A model generated the notes under the pieces. It ran no database searches, was not told the DNA's origin, and saw only the letters and a list, made by a program, of their open reading frames with translations. Positions 50,237 through 59,315 of a stretch of DNA of 64,000 nt are shown piece by piece. Each line of letters opens with the position of its first letter. Position 1 is the stretch's first letter. The stretch is from Geitlerinema sp. S16 (lineage in GTDB: Bacteria; Cyanobacteriota; Cyanobacteriia; Cyanobacteriales; Geitlerinemataceae). The stretch covers positions 1 to 64,000 of the forward strand of contig JAABST010000020.1 of NCBI GenBank assembly GCA_011390275.1. Reading direction: 5' to 3'. A program made the translations under genes and the position numbers.

Positions 50237-52834
50237 TTATTCCGGCTCCCCAATCAACACAAACGCCGCCCAATAATACGGATTCGGATACTTCTCCTTC
50301 ACACTTAACATCGCCCGCCGCAACGCCCGCGCCTTACCCATATCCCCACCCTGCCACACCCGATAAAACTCCACCATCAGATCCGCCGTCGCCCGATCGC
50401 TCACATTCCACAACGACACCAACACACTCGGCACACCCGACACCATCAACGATCGCGACAAACCAATCACACCATCCCCCGAAATCCGCCCCAACCCCGT
50501 ACTGCACGCACTCAACGCCACCAAATCCGCATTAAGCGACAAATCGAGAATTTCCGCCGCCGTCAACCAACCGTCATCCTCACCAGACGGAGCCAAAGCG
50601 ATCGCACTCGACAAACCCGCCTCATCATCAAAAATGCCATGAGTCGCCAGGTGAATGACACGCGCACTCGGCATCTGCTCCACAATGCGCGTCTCCGTCG
50701 CCTCATTCGCCGTGAGCATCACCGTAGACCACAGATCCGCGATCTCATTCGCCTCCACCTCCGCACCCTCCAAAGACGTCAGCCCCCCCGGCATCGTCGG
50801 ATTGCCGACAATCAGAATCGAATTATTCTCAGCACGGCGAGCCGCAAGCTGGCGCGTTTTGCCCAAAACCTCGATCGCCGGAGCGATCGAGATCGTGTGT
50901 TTTTCGATCAAATACGACCCCGCCTCATCCTGTAAAGCCGGAAACGCCACCAGAAACAACGAACCATCGGGAATGAAAATCACCAGATCCTCAGGATCGG
51001 TCGGGAGATAATCCGCGATCGGCTCGATCAAGACCTTGTAAAGCTGTTGTTGCAGCGCGTTGGACTCCCCGATCTCGCCCGCATTGAAATCCGCAAAGGC
51101 ATCGCGGGTAATCTCAGGATCGAAAGTTCCAGAACCGCGCATGGACGTGAGCACACGATTTTCACAGCGGACATTCGGACAGCGCGACGCCATCACCAGA
51201 CTTTCGATCGACTGCTCTTGATCATTCAGCGGTACGAACTCGCCGAAAATCTGCCCGTCGGGACGGATCACCCAGATGATGAGATGGTCGTGCAGTTGCG
51301 TGTACTCCACCAGCGTCGCCTTGTGGTCGCGAGCGATCGCCCGCATCTCCTCGATCGTCGGCGGCACTGGAACACTCATGGCCTGCCCGGTGGACTCGCT
51401 CAACTGCTGATCCAGGAGAAACACAAAGGCACGGGCGCGACTACGTTCAGCAACCTCCAGCGTTTGCCCCCATTTTCCTTGGCGTAGGAGAATTTCCTGA
51501 AGCAAGCGGAACGAACTGATCTGGGTTTCAAACAGAGACACCCGATCGCGATCGCTGAGATCCGGCGATCGCATGGCGTCGAGTAAATCCACAGCTTCGT
51601 ACAGCGACGATTCCGCTTGATCAAGCTGGTCGGTTCGGTTGTAGGCACTGCCGATGTTGTGGAGAGCAAAGGCCAGCTCGCGCTGATCGCCAAGGTTGCG
51701 CAAAATGGCGATCGCCTGCTCCGACGCCGCGATCGCAGCACCATAATCCTCAAGCTTGCTGTAGGCCGCACTCAGATTGCCCCAAACCGACGCCAACCCG
51801 CGCTGATCGTCCAAGCGATCGAATAGCCCCAACAGCTCGCGTCCAACCTCGATCGCCTCCACATGGCGATCGAGCTGCTGATAAACCAGGGACAGATTAC
51901 TGAGCGCATAGGCCGCCTGCTCCGGCTCGCCGATTTCCGCAAATAAATCGTACGCCTGACGGTGAAGGACGATCGCCTGGTCATAGTCTCCCAGGCGACG
52001 ATGAATTAGCGCCATATTTCCGATCGCCGCCGCTTCGGTATACGCTGCGCCCGCCGCCCGTGCCTGCTCGCGGGTTTCCTGATTTAGAGCAAGGCTGTCT
52101 TCGTAGCGACCGAGAGCGTTGTAAATCGAGGCGAGGTTTAGCCGCGAGGTCAGCATTTGGGACATATTGCCGTCCGCTGCGGCCAGTTCCACGGAGGTTT
52201 CGAGCATCGACACCGCGCCGGAAAGGTTCCCCAGAAAGTAATACGACATACCGAGATAGGAGCGTAGATTCGCTTCGCTGCTGTGGTCATCGAGGTTCAA
52301 CCAGGCCGTCAGTGCGGCTTCAAAATGGGGAACGGCCTCCGGGTAGCGATCGGCGTCATAGAGGGCAATGCCGCGATCGAACTCCCGCTGGGCGTCGTAA
52401 CGCGCGACCATCTCCGGGGTCGTTTCGCCCCAGCGCAGGACATAGCCGCCAACTTCCCCGGCGGAGTACGTGTTCACCCAAATTTGATAGCGCCCCGACT
52501 GCGGTACGGTCAGCAAAATGCGAGCGTCATCGCCATCGCCGCTATCGTCATCCTGGGCGAGTTCGTTGCCGGACGGGTCGAGCAGCAACAGGAACGGATC
52601 GAACTCCTCGGAGATGAGATCGATCGCGAGGCTTTCACCGGCCTCCAGGACAAGATCGTGGGAGTCGTAGTAACTGCCATCGTTCAGAGTGGCGCTGGCG
52701 TCATCGAGCTGGTCGTTGATTTCGCTCGGTTCGATCGCGAGACTGGCGGGACTGGCGAAACTCCAGGCGATCGCGGCACAGGCACTCACAGCGACGGCGA
52801 GACGGGGAACGGAATGGAAGCTGGAAGAATTCAT
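50237..52834 (-). CDS. Exported PPC-TPR-CHAT protein (caspase-like peptidase)
   Basis: An 865-residue protein. A signal peptide (about 1-32, ending near SLAIEP) is followed by a pre-peptidase C-terminal (PPC) beta domain (about 40-135, with FDPFLLLLDPSGNELAQDDD). TPR repeats follow (about 145-420), then a C-terminal CHAT domain with the putative dyad His732 (HLATHGIF) and Cys777 (LSACSTGLG) and GVPSVLVSLWNVSD. It should act outside the plasma membrane. It differs from the CHAT protein at 29211 by its PPC domain. The last 106 codons lie in the 507-bp repeat. Confidence 0.9.
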   Translation of the reverse strand: MNSSSFHSVPRLAVAVSACAAIAWSFASPASLAIEPSEINDQLDDASATLNDGSYYDSHDLVLEAGESLAIDLISEEFDPFLLLLDPSGNELAQDDDSGDGDDARILLTVPQSGRYQIWVNTYSAGEVGGYVLRWGETTPEMVARYDAQREFDRGIALYDADRYPEAVPHFEAALTAWLNLDDHSSEANLRSYLGMSYYFLGNLSGAVSMLETSVELAAADGNMSQMLTSRLNLASIYNALGRYEDSLALNQETREQARAAGAAYTEAAAIGNMALIHRRLGDYDQAIVLHRQAYDLFAEIGEPEQAAYALSNLSLVYQQLDRHVEAIEVGRELLGLFDRLDDQRGLASVWGNLSAAYSKLEDYGAAIAASEQAIAILRNLGDQRELAFALHNIGSAYNRTDQLDQAESSLYEAVDLLDAMRSPDLSDRDRVSLFETQISSFRLLQEILLRQGKWGQTLEVAERSRARAFVFLLDQQLSESTGQAMSVPVPPTIEEMRAIARDHKATLVEYTQLHDHLIIWVIRPDGQIFGEFVPLNDQEQSIESLVMASRCPNVRCENRVLTSMRGSGTFDPEITRDAFADFNAGEIGESNALQQQLYKVLIEPIADYLPTDPEDLVIFIPDGSLFLVAFPALQDEAGSYLIEKHTISIAPAIEVLGKTRQLAARRAENNSILIVGNPTMPGGLTSLEGAEVEANEIADLWSTVMLTANEATETRIVEQMPSARVIHLATHGIFDDEAGLSSAIALAPSGEDDGWLTAAEILDLSLNADLVALSACSTGLGRISGDGVIGLSRSLMVSGVPSVLVSLWNVSDRATADLMVEFYRVWQGGDMGKARALRRAMLSVKEKYPNPYYWAAFVLIGEPE

Positions 52835-53022
52835 CGCGTGGGGCTTGCTCGAAGCCAGGAGACGACGCTTCTATCCTATCCATCGACAAAATAAGTTATC
52901 GAAAAACTGGGTTTAAAACCCCGTGCTTCTAGCACGGCTTTTCTTGGCAAGGCTTTTAGGAGTAAAGATTCTTTTCCTGTATTTTGTAACACAGATCAAA
53001 TGCATCTTAAGGTCGGAAACAC

Positions 53023-53163
53023 GGGAGCATCCCGTTTATGCAACTTGCCCCTCATCCCCCAGCCCCTTCTCCCAAAAAAGGGAGAAGGGGAGACCGATTC
53101 AAAGTCCCTCTCCAGACTTGGGAGAGGGATTTAGGGTGAGGGTGACACAAATGGGATGCTCCC
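53023..53163. mobile_element. 141-bp MITE nested in the IS element, with 8-bp direct repeats
   Basis: Ends GGGAGCATCCCGTTT and AAATGGGATGCTCCC are inverted repeats with 14 of 15 matches. GGAAACAC flanks both sides (53015-53022 and 53164-53171), as expected of an 8-bp target duplication. The core is the CCCCAGCCCCTTCTCCC palindromic family also seen at 23171. Noncoding. Confidence 0.85.
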
Positions 53164-53252
53164 GGAAACACTATGTCTTTACTTGCATAAATGGGAGGTT
53201 ATTTAAAACAGACCAATGTACAATGAGATTACAGGCCAATTTTAACATAGGC

Positions 53253-54437
53253 ATGAAAGCTAGATATCAATACAGATTTTACCCAACCGACCAACAACGC
53301 AAGAGCCTAGCTCAATTGTTTGGTTGTGTTCGTGTGGTCTGGAATGATGCTTTAGCACTGTGCAAAGCTTTTGGTAAATCAATTGATTTTTACAAGCTTT
53401 CAGCGATGCTTACTCAGTCTAAAAAAACGGATGAGAGACAATGGCTTAAGGATGTCTCGTCTGTACCATTGCAGCAATCCTTAAGATATTTAAGTGTTGC
53501 CTATCGCAACTTTTTTGATTCTCTAAAAGGGAAGCGCAAAGGTCAAAAAGTTGGTTATCCAAAATTCAAAAAGAAAACCAATAATCAATCTGCTGAGTTT
53601 ACCAAATCGGCGTTTTCTCTTTTTGGAGATGGTGTCTATTTAGCCAAGATAGGAGATATCAAGCCAGTATGGTCGAGAAAACTGCCATCGGAGCCCAGCT
53701 CTGTAACTGTAATCAAAGACTGTGCTAATCGCTATTTTATTAGCTTTGTGGTTGATATAGAATCAGAACATATTGAGCCAATTAATCCATCAGTAGGGAT
53801 TGATTTAGGAATAAAGACTTTTGCTGTACTCAGTACCGGTGAAAAGTTTAAAATCCCTGATTATTCCAAGCTGGACAAGAAGATTAGAAAGCTACAACGT
53901 AAGCTAGCAAGGCAAGCTAAAGGCTCTCATAGACGAAATACAACCCGTTTAAGAATTGCCAAAAAGCATAAGAAAATTGCTGATACTAGAAAGGACTTTT
54001 TGCATAAATTTTCTACAGTCGTGATACGCAAAAACCAAGCCATCACGTTGGAAGATCTCTATGTTTCTGGTATGGTCAAAAACCGCAAACTTGCTCGTGC
54101 AATTAGTCAACAAGGATGGCGAGAGTTTAAAACTCTTTGCGAGGCTAAAGCTGAAAAGTATGGCAGAAACTTCTCCACGGTTAGCCGATGGGAGCCTACC
54201 AGCCAAGTTTGCTCTGATTGCGGCTATAAATGGGGCAAGTTAGATCTCAGTGTCAGGACAGTTAATTGCCTCCACTGTGGAGCAACCCATGACCGCGATG
54301 AAAATGCGGCCAAAAATATAGATATAGTCGGGATAGGAAACTGCCACGACTCTAAACGAACGCGGAGAGATGGTAAGACTACTTCGGTAGCACGTCTCAG
54401 TGATGCGTTAAGAATCACCGTCGCTTCAGCGCGGTGA
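53253..54437 (+). CDS. tnpB: TnpB RNA-guided endonuclease of the IS element
   Basis: A 394-residue TnpB from ATG 53253 (MKARYQYRFYPTDQQ); ATG 53223 is an alternative, and the longer frame back to 52923 runs through the MITE and is not real. The RuvC-like site is complete: Asp in VGIDLGIKTFAV, Glu in QAITLEDLYV, and Asp in THDRDENAAKNI. A zinc finger CSDCG...CLHCG sits between the last two. TnpB proteins cut DNA guided by an RNA from the right end of the element. The stop codon lies in the right-end hairpin. Confidence 0.92.
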   Translation: MKARYQYRFYPTDQQRKSLAQLFGCVRVVWNDALALCKAFGKSIDFYKLSAMLTQSKKTDERQWLKDVSSVPLQQSLRYLSVAYRNFFDSLKGKRKGQKVGYPKFKKKTNNQSAEFTKSAFSLFGDGVYLAKIGDIKPVWSRKLPSEPSSVTVIKDCANRYFISFVVDIESEHIEPINPSVGIDLGIKTFAVLSTGEKFKIPDYSKLDKKIRKLQRKLARQAKGSHRRNTTRLRIAKKHKKIADTRKDFLHKFSTVVIRKNQAITLEDLYVSGMVKNRKLARAISQQGWREFKTLCEAKAEKYGRNFSTVSRWEPTSQVCSDCGYKWGKLDLSVRTVNCLHCGATHDRDENAAKNIDIVGIGNCHDSKRTRRDGKTTSVARLSDALRITVASAR

Positions 54438-54446
54438 GTGTTTCAA
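54300..54446 (+). ncRNA. Candidate right-end guide RNA (omega/reRNA) scaffold
   Basis: In characterised TnpB elements the guide RNA scaffold covers the 3' part of tnpB and the right end, and the guide comes from the adjacent flank. Here that area contains the terminal hairpin at 54416-54438. Boundaries are a guess from position; no folding was computed. Confidence 0.35.
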
Positions 54447-54624
54447 CGCACAATATTTCAAACCACAACAGAATGTAACGGGATCGAGCAGCATTCAGAG
54501 AGACTTTCTACGATGCCTGTAGCGACAACCAAAATTTGGCCTCCTTAAGCGCGGACGAGTCGCCGTTCGCGATCGAGTGTACGGTTCTGACCTTCCGTAC
54601 GCTCCTTATTCGTTTTCGCAGTTT

Positions 54625-57234
54625 ATGACATTGAATTCTCCTTCCTCCGAACTTGCTCTCGATACCGCTGCCACCGCCACACCGCAGCCCCAAGAGGCGA
54701 TCGATACGGCCGGCATCACCCAAACCTACGTCACGGTTCACGGCCACTTTTATCAACCCCCGCGCGAAAATCCCTACCTCGACGCGATCGAACGACAGCC
54801 CAGCGCCGCCCCATTTCACGACTGGAACGAACGCATCGCCTACGAGTGCTATCGCCCGAATGCCTTCGCTCGCATTTTTAACGACAGCGGCGATCTGGTC
54901 GATCTGGTCAATAACTATGAGTTTATGAGCTTTAACATTGGGCCGACGCTAATGGCGTGGCTCGATGAACATGAACCGGAAACCTACACCAAAATCCTCG
55001 AAGCCGATCGCCTCAGCGCCGCACGGCTCAACGGTCATGGCAACGCGATCGCCCAGGTGTATAACCACATCATCATGCCCCTGGCGAATCGGCGCGACAA
55101 ACAAACCCAGGTGCGCTGGGGGATGGCAGATTTTCGGAAACGGTTCGGGCGCGACCCCGAGGGGATGTGGTTGGCGGAAACGGCGATCGATGTAGAAACC
55201 GTCCAGGTATTAATCGAGGAGGGATTACGGTTTGTGATCCTCGCGCCGTCTCAGGTCGCACGATGCCGACCGCTGCCAACGACGAATCAGCCCAATCCAG
55301 ATTGGCTGGATGTGACCGATGGTCAGATTGATCCGGCGCGTCCCTACCGATGCTTTATGGATGACGATCGATCGCGCTATCTTGATGTCTTTTTCTACGA
55401 TGGGCCGATCTCCGGCGAGATGGGCTTTAACGATGAGATTTTGCAGGGATCGAGAACATTCGCCGATCGCCTTGCCCTGGCGGTACACCATGACGATCGT
55501 CCTGCTCAGTTAATTTCGGTCGCGACCGATGGCGAAACCTTTGGTCACCACAAAACGGGCAAAGAAAAATGTATCGCCTACTGTTTCCGGCGTGAATTTG
55601 CCGATCGCGGCTGGCAGGTGACCAACTTCGGACATTACCTCAGTCTGCATCCACCCACCTGGGAATGCATCCTCAAAGACGTGACGGCCTGGAGCTGTTC
55701 CCACGGGGTCGATCGCTGGCAAGATGACTGCGGCTGCGGCAGTGGTGGCGGCACGCAGCAGCAGTGGCGCAAACCCCTACGCGATTCGCTGAACTGGCTG
55801 CGCGATGAGCTGATAGTTATCTACGAAAAATACGCGCCGGAAGTCCTGCGCGATCCCTGGGCGGCTCGGAATGACTACATCGACGTGGTACTCGATCGAT
55901 CCCAAGATATGATGTATCGCTTTTTGGCAGAGCATCAGATCGGTGAACTCGATATCGAACGCCGTACCGACGCGCTGCACCTGCTGGAAATGCAGCGCCA
56001 TAGCCTGCTGATGTTTACCAGTTGCGGCTGGTTTTTTGAGGAAATCTCGCGACCGGAAGGCACGCAAATTTTACGCTATGCGGCACGGGCGATCGAGCTG
56101 GCGGGGATCGTCTCGGGAATCAACCTTGAACCGGAATTTGTGTCGCGTCTGGCGGCGGCTCTGACCAATGATCCGGGCTATAGCGACGGGGCGGATCTCT
56201 ATCACCAAGCTGTCACCACCGCCAAAGTGACCTGGGGACAGGTCGCCGCCCACTACGCGATCGCCTCGCTGTTTAACGCCTACCCCGAACGGCATCGCGT
56301 CTACTGCTACGAAGCCGATCGACTCGACTATCAGATTCAGCGCTTCGGCACACTCGCCCTGGCGATCGGTCAGGTGCGCCTCACCTCGGAAATTTCGCGT
56401 GAATCGCAACACCTCATCTTTGCCGCCCTGCACCTCGGCGGCCTTGATTTCCACTGCTGCATTCAGCCTTTCCGCGATCGGCTCACCTACAGTCAGCTCA
56501 AAGACAGCCTATTTTCGAGCTTAACGGCAGCGAGTACCGCCCAGGTCATCTTGCAAATGAGTCGGCTTTTTGACGGGGAAACCTTTGCCCTCAACGACCT
56601 ATTTGCCGAAGAAGAATACCGCATCGTTCAGCAGCTCAGTCGCGACACGCTAACCGAACTTGATCGCCTCTATACCCAGGTCTATCGCGATAACTACAGC
56701 CTGATCGCAGCCTACCGTCGCACCGATCGCGACGTGCCGCCCGAACTGCAAGTTGCCGCCGAGGTCGCCCTACGCTACCGGTTTAATCACGCCGTCGCCG
56801 ATCTGAGCCGGAGTAATACGAAGCGGGTTAGCGCCCTCGATGAATTGGGAGCGATCGCCACCGAAGCAGAACGAATCGACTGTCTACTCAACGTCCCCCA
56901 GGCGTGCTTGGATATTGAAGCCTTCATTGAAGCGACCATCCACAAGTTGCTGGCTCCCCACACTCCCGACGATTTCGACTCAATCGATCGACCGGCCTAC
57001 GTTCGCGAACTGTCGCACCTAATCGAAGTCTGCCAGCGACTAGAGCTGATCATTGACCTCAATCGCGCTCAAGAATCGGTATTTTTAACGCTGCGTAACG
57101 GTCGCGTGCCAAATATTACGGGCTATGTCATGCAACTGGCGCAGGTCTTGCGGATTGACGTGGCGCGGGCAAGCTCGGGGAATGACCAGACCGCTGCGGT
57201 TCGTCTTGCAGCGGAGACCCTTACCGATCGATAA
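54625..57234 (+). CDS. GH57-type glycoside hydrolase with DUF3536 domain
   Basis: An 869-residue protein from ATG 54625 (MTLNSPSSELALD). A GH57 (beta/alpha)7-barrel begins after about 35 residues with VTVHGHFYQPPRENPY. WLAETAID holds the likely catalytic nucleophile Glu185, and SVATDGETFGHH follows with a conserved Asp. A DUF3536 helical domain fills the C-terminal part (about 400-860). GH57 enzymes act on alpha-glucans (amylase, branching or 4-alpha-glucanotransferase). The specific activity here is unknown; a role in glycogen metabolism is plausible. No signal peptide. Confidence 0.88.
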   Translation: MTLNSPSSELALDTAATATPQPQEAIDTAGITQTYVTVHGHFYQPPRENPYLDAIERQPSAAPFHDWNERIAYECYRPNAFARIFNDSGDLVDLVNNYEFMSFNIGPTLMAWLDEHEPETYTKILEADRLSAARLNGHGNAIAQVYNHIIMPLANRRDKQTQVRWGMADFRKRFGRDPEGMWLAETAIDVETVQVLIEEGLRFVILAPSQVARCRPLPTTNQPNPDWLDVTDGQIDPARPYRCFMDDDRSRYLDVFFYDGPISGEMGFNDEILQGSRTFADRLALAVHHDDRPAQLISVATDGETFGHHKTGKEKCIAYCFRREFADRGWQVTNFGHYLSLHPPTWECILKDVTAWSCSHGVDRWQDDCGCGSGGGTQQQWRKPLRDSLNWLRDELIVIYEKYAPEVLRDPWAARNDYIDVVLDRSQDMMYRFLAEHQIGELDIERRTDALHLLEMQRHSLLMFTSCGWFFEEISRPEGTQILRYAARAIELAGIVSGINLEPEFVSRLAAALTNDPGYSDGADLYHQAVTTAKVTWGQVAAHYAIASLFNAYPERHRVYCYEADRLDYQIQRFGTLALAIGQVRLTSEISRESQHLIFAALHLGGLDFHCCIQPFRDRLTYSQLKDSLFSSLTAASTAQVILQMSRLFDGETFALNDLFAEEEYRIVQQLSRDTLTELDRLYTQVYRDNYSLIAAYRRTDRDVPPELQVAAEVALRYRFNHAVADLSRSNTKRVSALDELGAIATEAERIDCLLNVPQACLDIEAFIEATIHKLLAPHTPDDFDSIDRPAYVRELSHLIEVCQRLELIIDLNRAQESVFLTLRNGRVPNITGYVMQLAQVLRIDVARASSGNDQTAAVRLAAETLTDR

Positions 57235-57502
57235 TTGATCTAGGAATAAAATGCAAGAGCCTCGCTCCCCCTGGGGGGTCGGTCTCATTTATACTGCCAA
57301 GGCATTCTATGGGCTTGTTACATGGGATGTTCATGACCCTATGGCTAGGTAAACAGAACTGATGCATTGATGAACCCCCTAACACCGTGGGTTTAGGGGC
57401 ATGACGCCCCGATCGAGGTTGAGGTTTGCGTCAGTTCTGGCGAACCAACAGTCATTCGGTTGCACACACCAGACTCCATCACCTCGCCTGTCGCATTCTT
57501 CT

Positions 57503-59167
57503 ATGATCGACTTCGCACCAGATCTCCTGAGCTTATTTATCCATGAAGTCGTAACCCAAACGGGTATTGTCATTCGCGATCGCGATCGGGCGTCGTTTGC
57601 CAAAAAGCTGGCCGATCGCGTACGCGCATCACGCCAAACAGATTTACAAGACTATTACGACTGGCTGTTTGCCAAACCGCGTGAACTGCACGATCGCCAA
57701 ACCGCACGCGGTGCAGAATGGCAACTCATCGTTCAGCAAATTTCGATTACCGAAAGCTATTTCTTTCGCGATCGGGGTCAGTTTCAACTATTGCGCGAGC
57801 AGGTTTTGCCGCAGGTGATCGCCGAACGTCGGCAGATTGCTCAGGTGTGCGGAAAGCAGCCTCGTCTACGGATCTGGAGCGCTGCGAGTTCGACGGGAGA
57901 AGAGCCTTACTCGTTGGCCGTCTTGGTGTGGGAGTTGCTCTCAGATTTGGCCGATTGGGATGTGCGAATTATTGGCACGGATATTAACGAGGCCGCGATC
58001 GCAATGGCTCGCAAGGCGGCCTATAGTGACTGGTCGTTTCGCCAGGTCGATCCCGAAATCCGCGATCGCTACTTCAAACATCGCATCAGCTCCACAGATA
58101 AGCCCTGGCAACTTGATCCCAAAATTGCCAAACTGGTGACGTTTTATCCCCTCAATCTGTCCCAGCCCAGTTACCCCAATTCTGATCTTGACCTGGTAGA
58201 CCTGGATTTGATCCTTTGCCGCAATGTGTTCATCTATCTCGACGGGCAAACCATTCGAGACATTCTGGATCGGATGGCCAAAACCCTGAACCTAACGGGC
58301 TATCTGCTCACCGCCCACGCAGAATTGCAGCATCAAGATACCCGATCGTTTAAAGCTCAGCTTTGCCCGCAATCCGTCATTTATCAGCGGCGCGATAGCG
58401 TATCCCCCTCGCTGGCCGGTGCGACCTCGTCACCTCTGCCCTTCTCTGAGGTGCGATCGTTCGAGGCGCAATCGCCGATGTATCCGCCTAGCCCGCTAAC
58501 ACCAACAATCCTTCGTCCGCAGTCCAGCCCCTCCCCCGCACCGCGCCGATCGCGATCGACTCCCCTCCCGCCCCCTCGCCCCGCCGCTCCAGCGCGTCGA
58601 AATTCCTCTAACGCCAATCATTCAGCACACCCCGAAAACACACCGATCGATCAACAGATGGCAACCGCGATCGCCCTCTTTCATCGTCGAGACTACCCCA
58701 AAACAATCACGATCCTCGATCAACTATTAACCCAACAGCCCCAGAATTTTTCGGCCTGCGATTTACTCTCATTAGCCTATGCCAACCTCGGGCAATACAA
58801 TCAGGCTTCCTACTACTGCTCCAAAGCCCTCGAAATCGATGCGTGTGCCATCTCTCCCTACTACCTGATGGCACACCTTGCCGAAAATAGCGGCAACATC
58901 GCCCGCGCCAAAACGCTGCTCAAGCGTATCGTTTACCTCGATCCCGAAGCCGCCCTCGCCTATCTCGAACTGGCCGCGCTGTATGCTGCCGAAGGCGACA
59001 CAGTCCGCGCTCAAACCATGAAGCGTACCGCGCGAATCTTGCTCGCCGCTCGTGACGCAAACGAAACGCTCGATCCCTATCGACAGTTATCGGTTGGGTC
59101 TGTTCTCCAGCAAATTGAGCAGCCCTCAGGCATCCCTCGATCGCCAATGGCTGCGGATGGTATTTAA
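57503..59167 (+). CDS. CheR-type chemoreceptor methyltransferase with C-terminal TPR repeats
   Basis: A 554-residue protein from ATG 57503 (MIDFAPDLLSLF). The CheR methyltransferase part spans about 1-290: ISITESYFFRD, SAAASSTGEEPYSLA-like SAM site (126-140), DINEAAIAMARKAAYSDWSFR, and LILCRNVFIYL. A Pro/Ser-rich linker (about 295-380) leads to TPR repeats (about 384-525). CheR-TPR fusions occur in FrzF/WspC-type chemosensory systems controlling motility or second messengers. The CheW-like gene follows 148 bp later. Confidence 0.9.
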   Translation: MIDFAPDLLSLFIHEVVTQTGIVIRDRDRASFAKKLADRVRASRQTDLQDYYDWLFAKPRELHDRQTARGAEWQLIVQQISITESYFFRDRGQFQLLREQVLPQVIAERRQIAQVCGKQPRLRIWSAASSTGEEPYSLAVLVWELLSDLADWDVRIIGTDINEAAIAMARKAAYSDWSFRQVDPEIRDRYFKHRISSTDKPWQLDPKIAKLVTFYPLNLSQPSYPNSDLDLVDLDLILCRNVFIYLDGQTIRDILDRMAKTLNLTGYLLTAHAELQHQDTRSFKAQLCPQSVIYQRRDSVSPSLAGATSSPLPFSEVRSFEAQSPMYPPSPLTPTILRPQSSPSPAPRRSRSTPLPPPRPAAPARRNSSNANHSAHPENTPIDQQMATAIALFHRRDYPKTITILDQLLTQQPQNFSACDLLSLAYANLGQYNQASYYCSKALEIDACAISPYYLMAHLAENSGNIARAKTLLKRIVYLDPEAALAYLELAALYAAEGDTVRAQTMKRTARILLAARDANETLDPYRQLSVGSVLQQIEQPSGIPRSPMAADGI

Positions 59168-59315
59168 GCAAAAGGCCTGGAGCTAAACCATCGAAATTGC
59201 CGATATATTCATTAAGTTCAATAGGTTTGAAAGTGCAAGTCTCATACACTAGCGTTTAGGGCGATCAATTCAGTTGTCGCAACGTTCAACATCTGATGTT
59301 TTCTGAGGTGTTCCC

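Larger units (their letters stand above)
50048..50554. repeat. 507-bp direct repeat, right copy
   Basis: Same sequence as 47139-47645 with one difference noted. Here its right end is continuous with the intact CHAT gene (TTTC|CGCCGCC), while its left end is cut (TCTG|GAAGG), the reverse of the left copy. Confidence 0.95.
52921..54446 (+). mobile_element. IS200/IS605-type insertion sequence with tnpB only
   Basis: The left end has a hairpin CCGTGC-TTCTA-GCACGG (52921-52937) preceded by GTTTAAAACC. The right end has an imperfect hairpin TCACCGTCGC-TTCA-GCGCGGTGA (54416-54438) followed by GTGTTTCAA. Subterminal hairpins without inverted ends are the mark of this superfamily. No tnpA (Y1 transposase) is in the window, so movement would depend on one elsewhere. 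AT-rich relative to neighbours. Exact ends were not determined. A MITE lies inside at 53023-53163. Confidence 0.8.

Noticed and set aside
52923..53252. N-terminal extension of tnpB
   Set aside because: The extra 110 codons run through the left end of the IS and the nested MITE; TnpB proteins begin near MKARYQYRFYPT.
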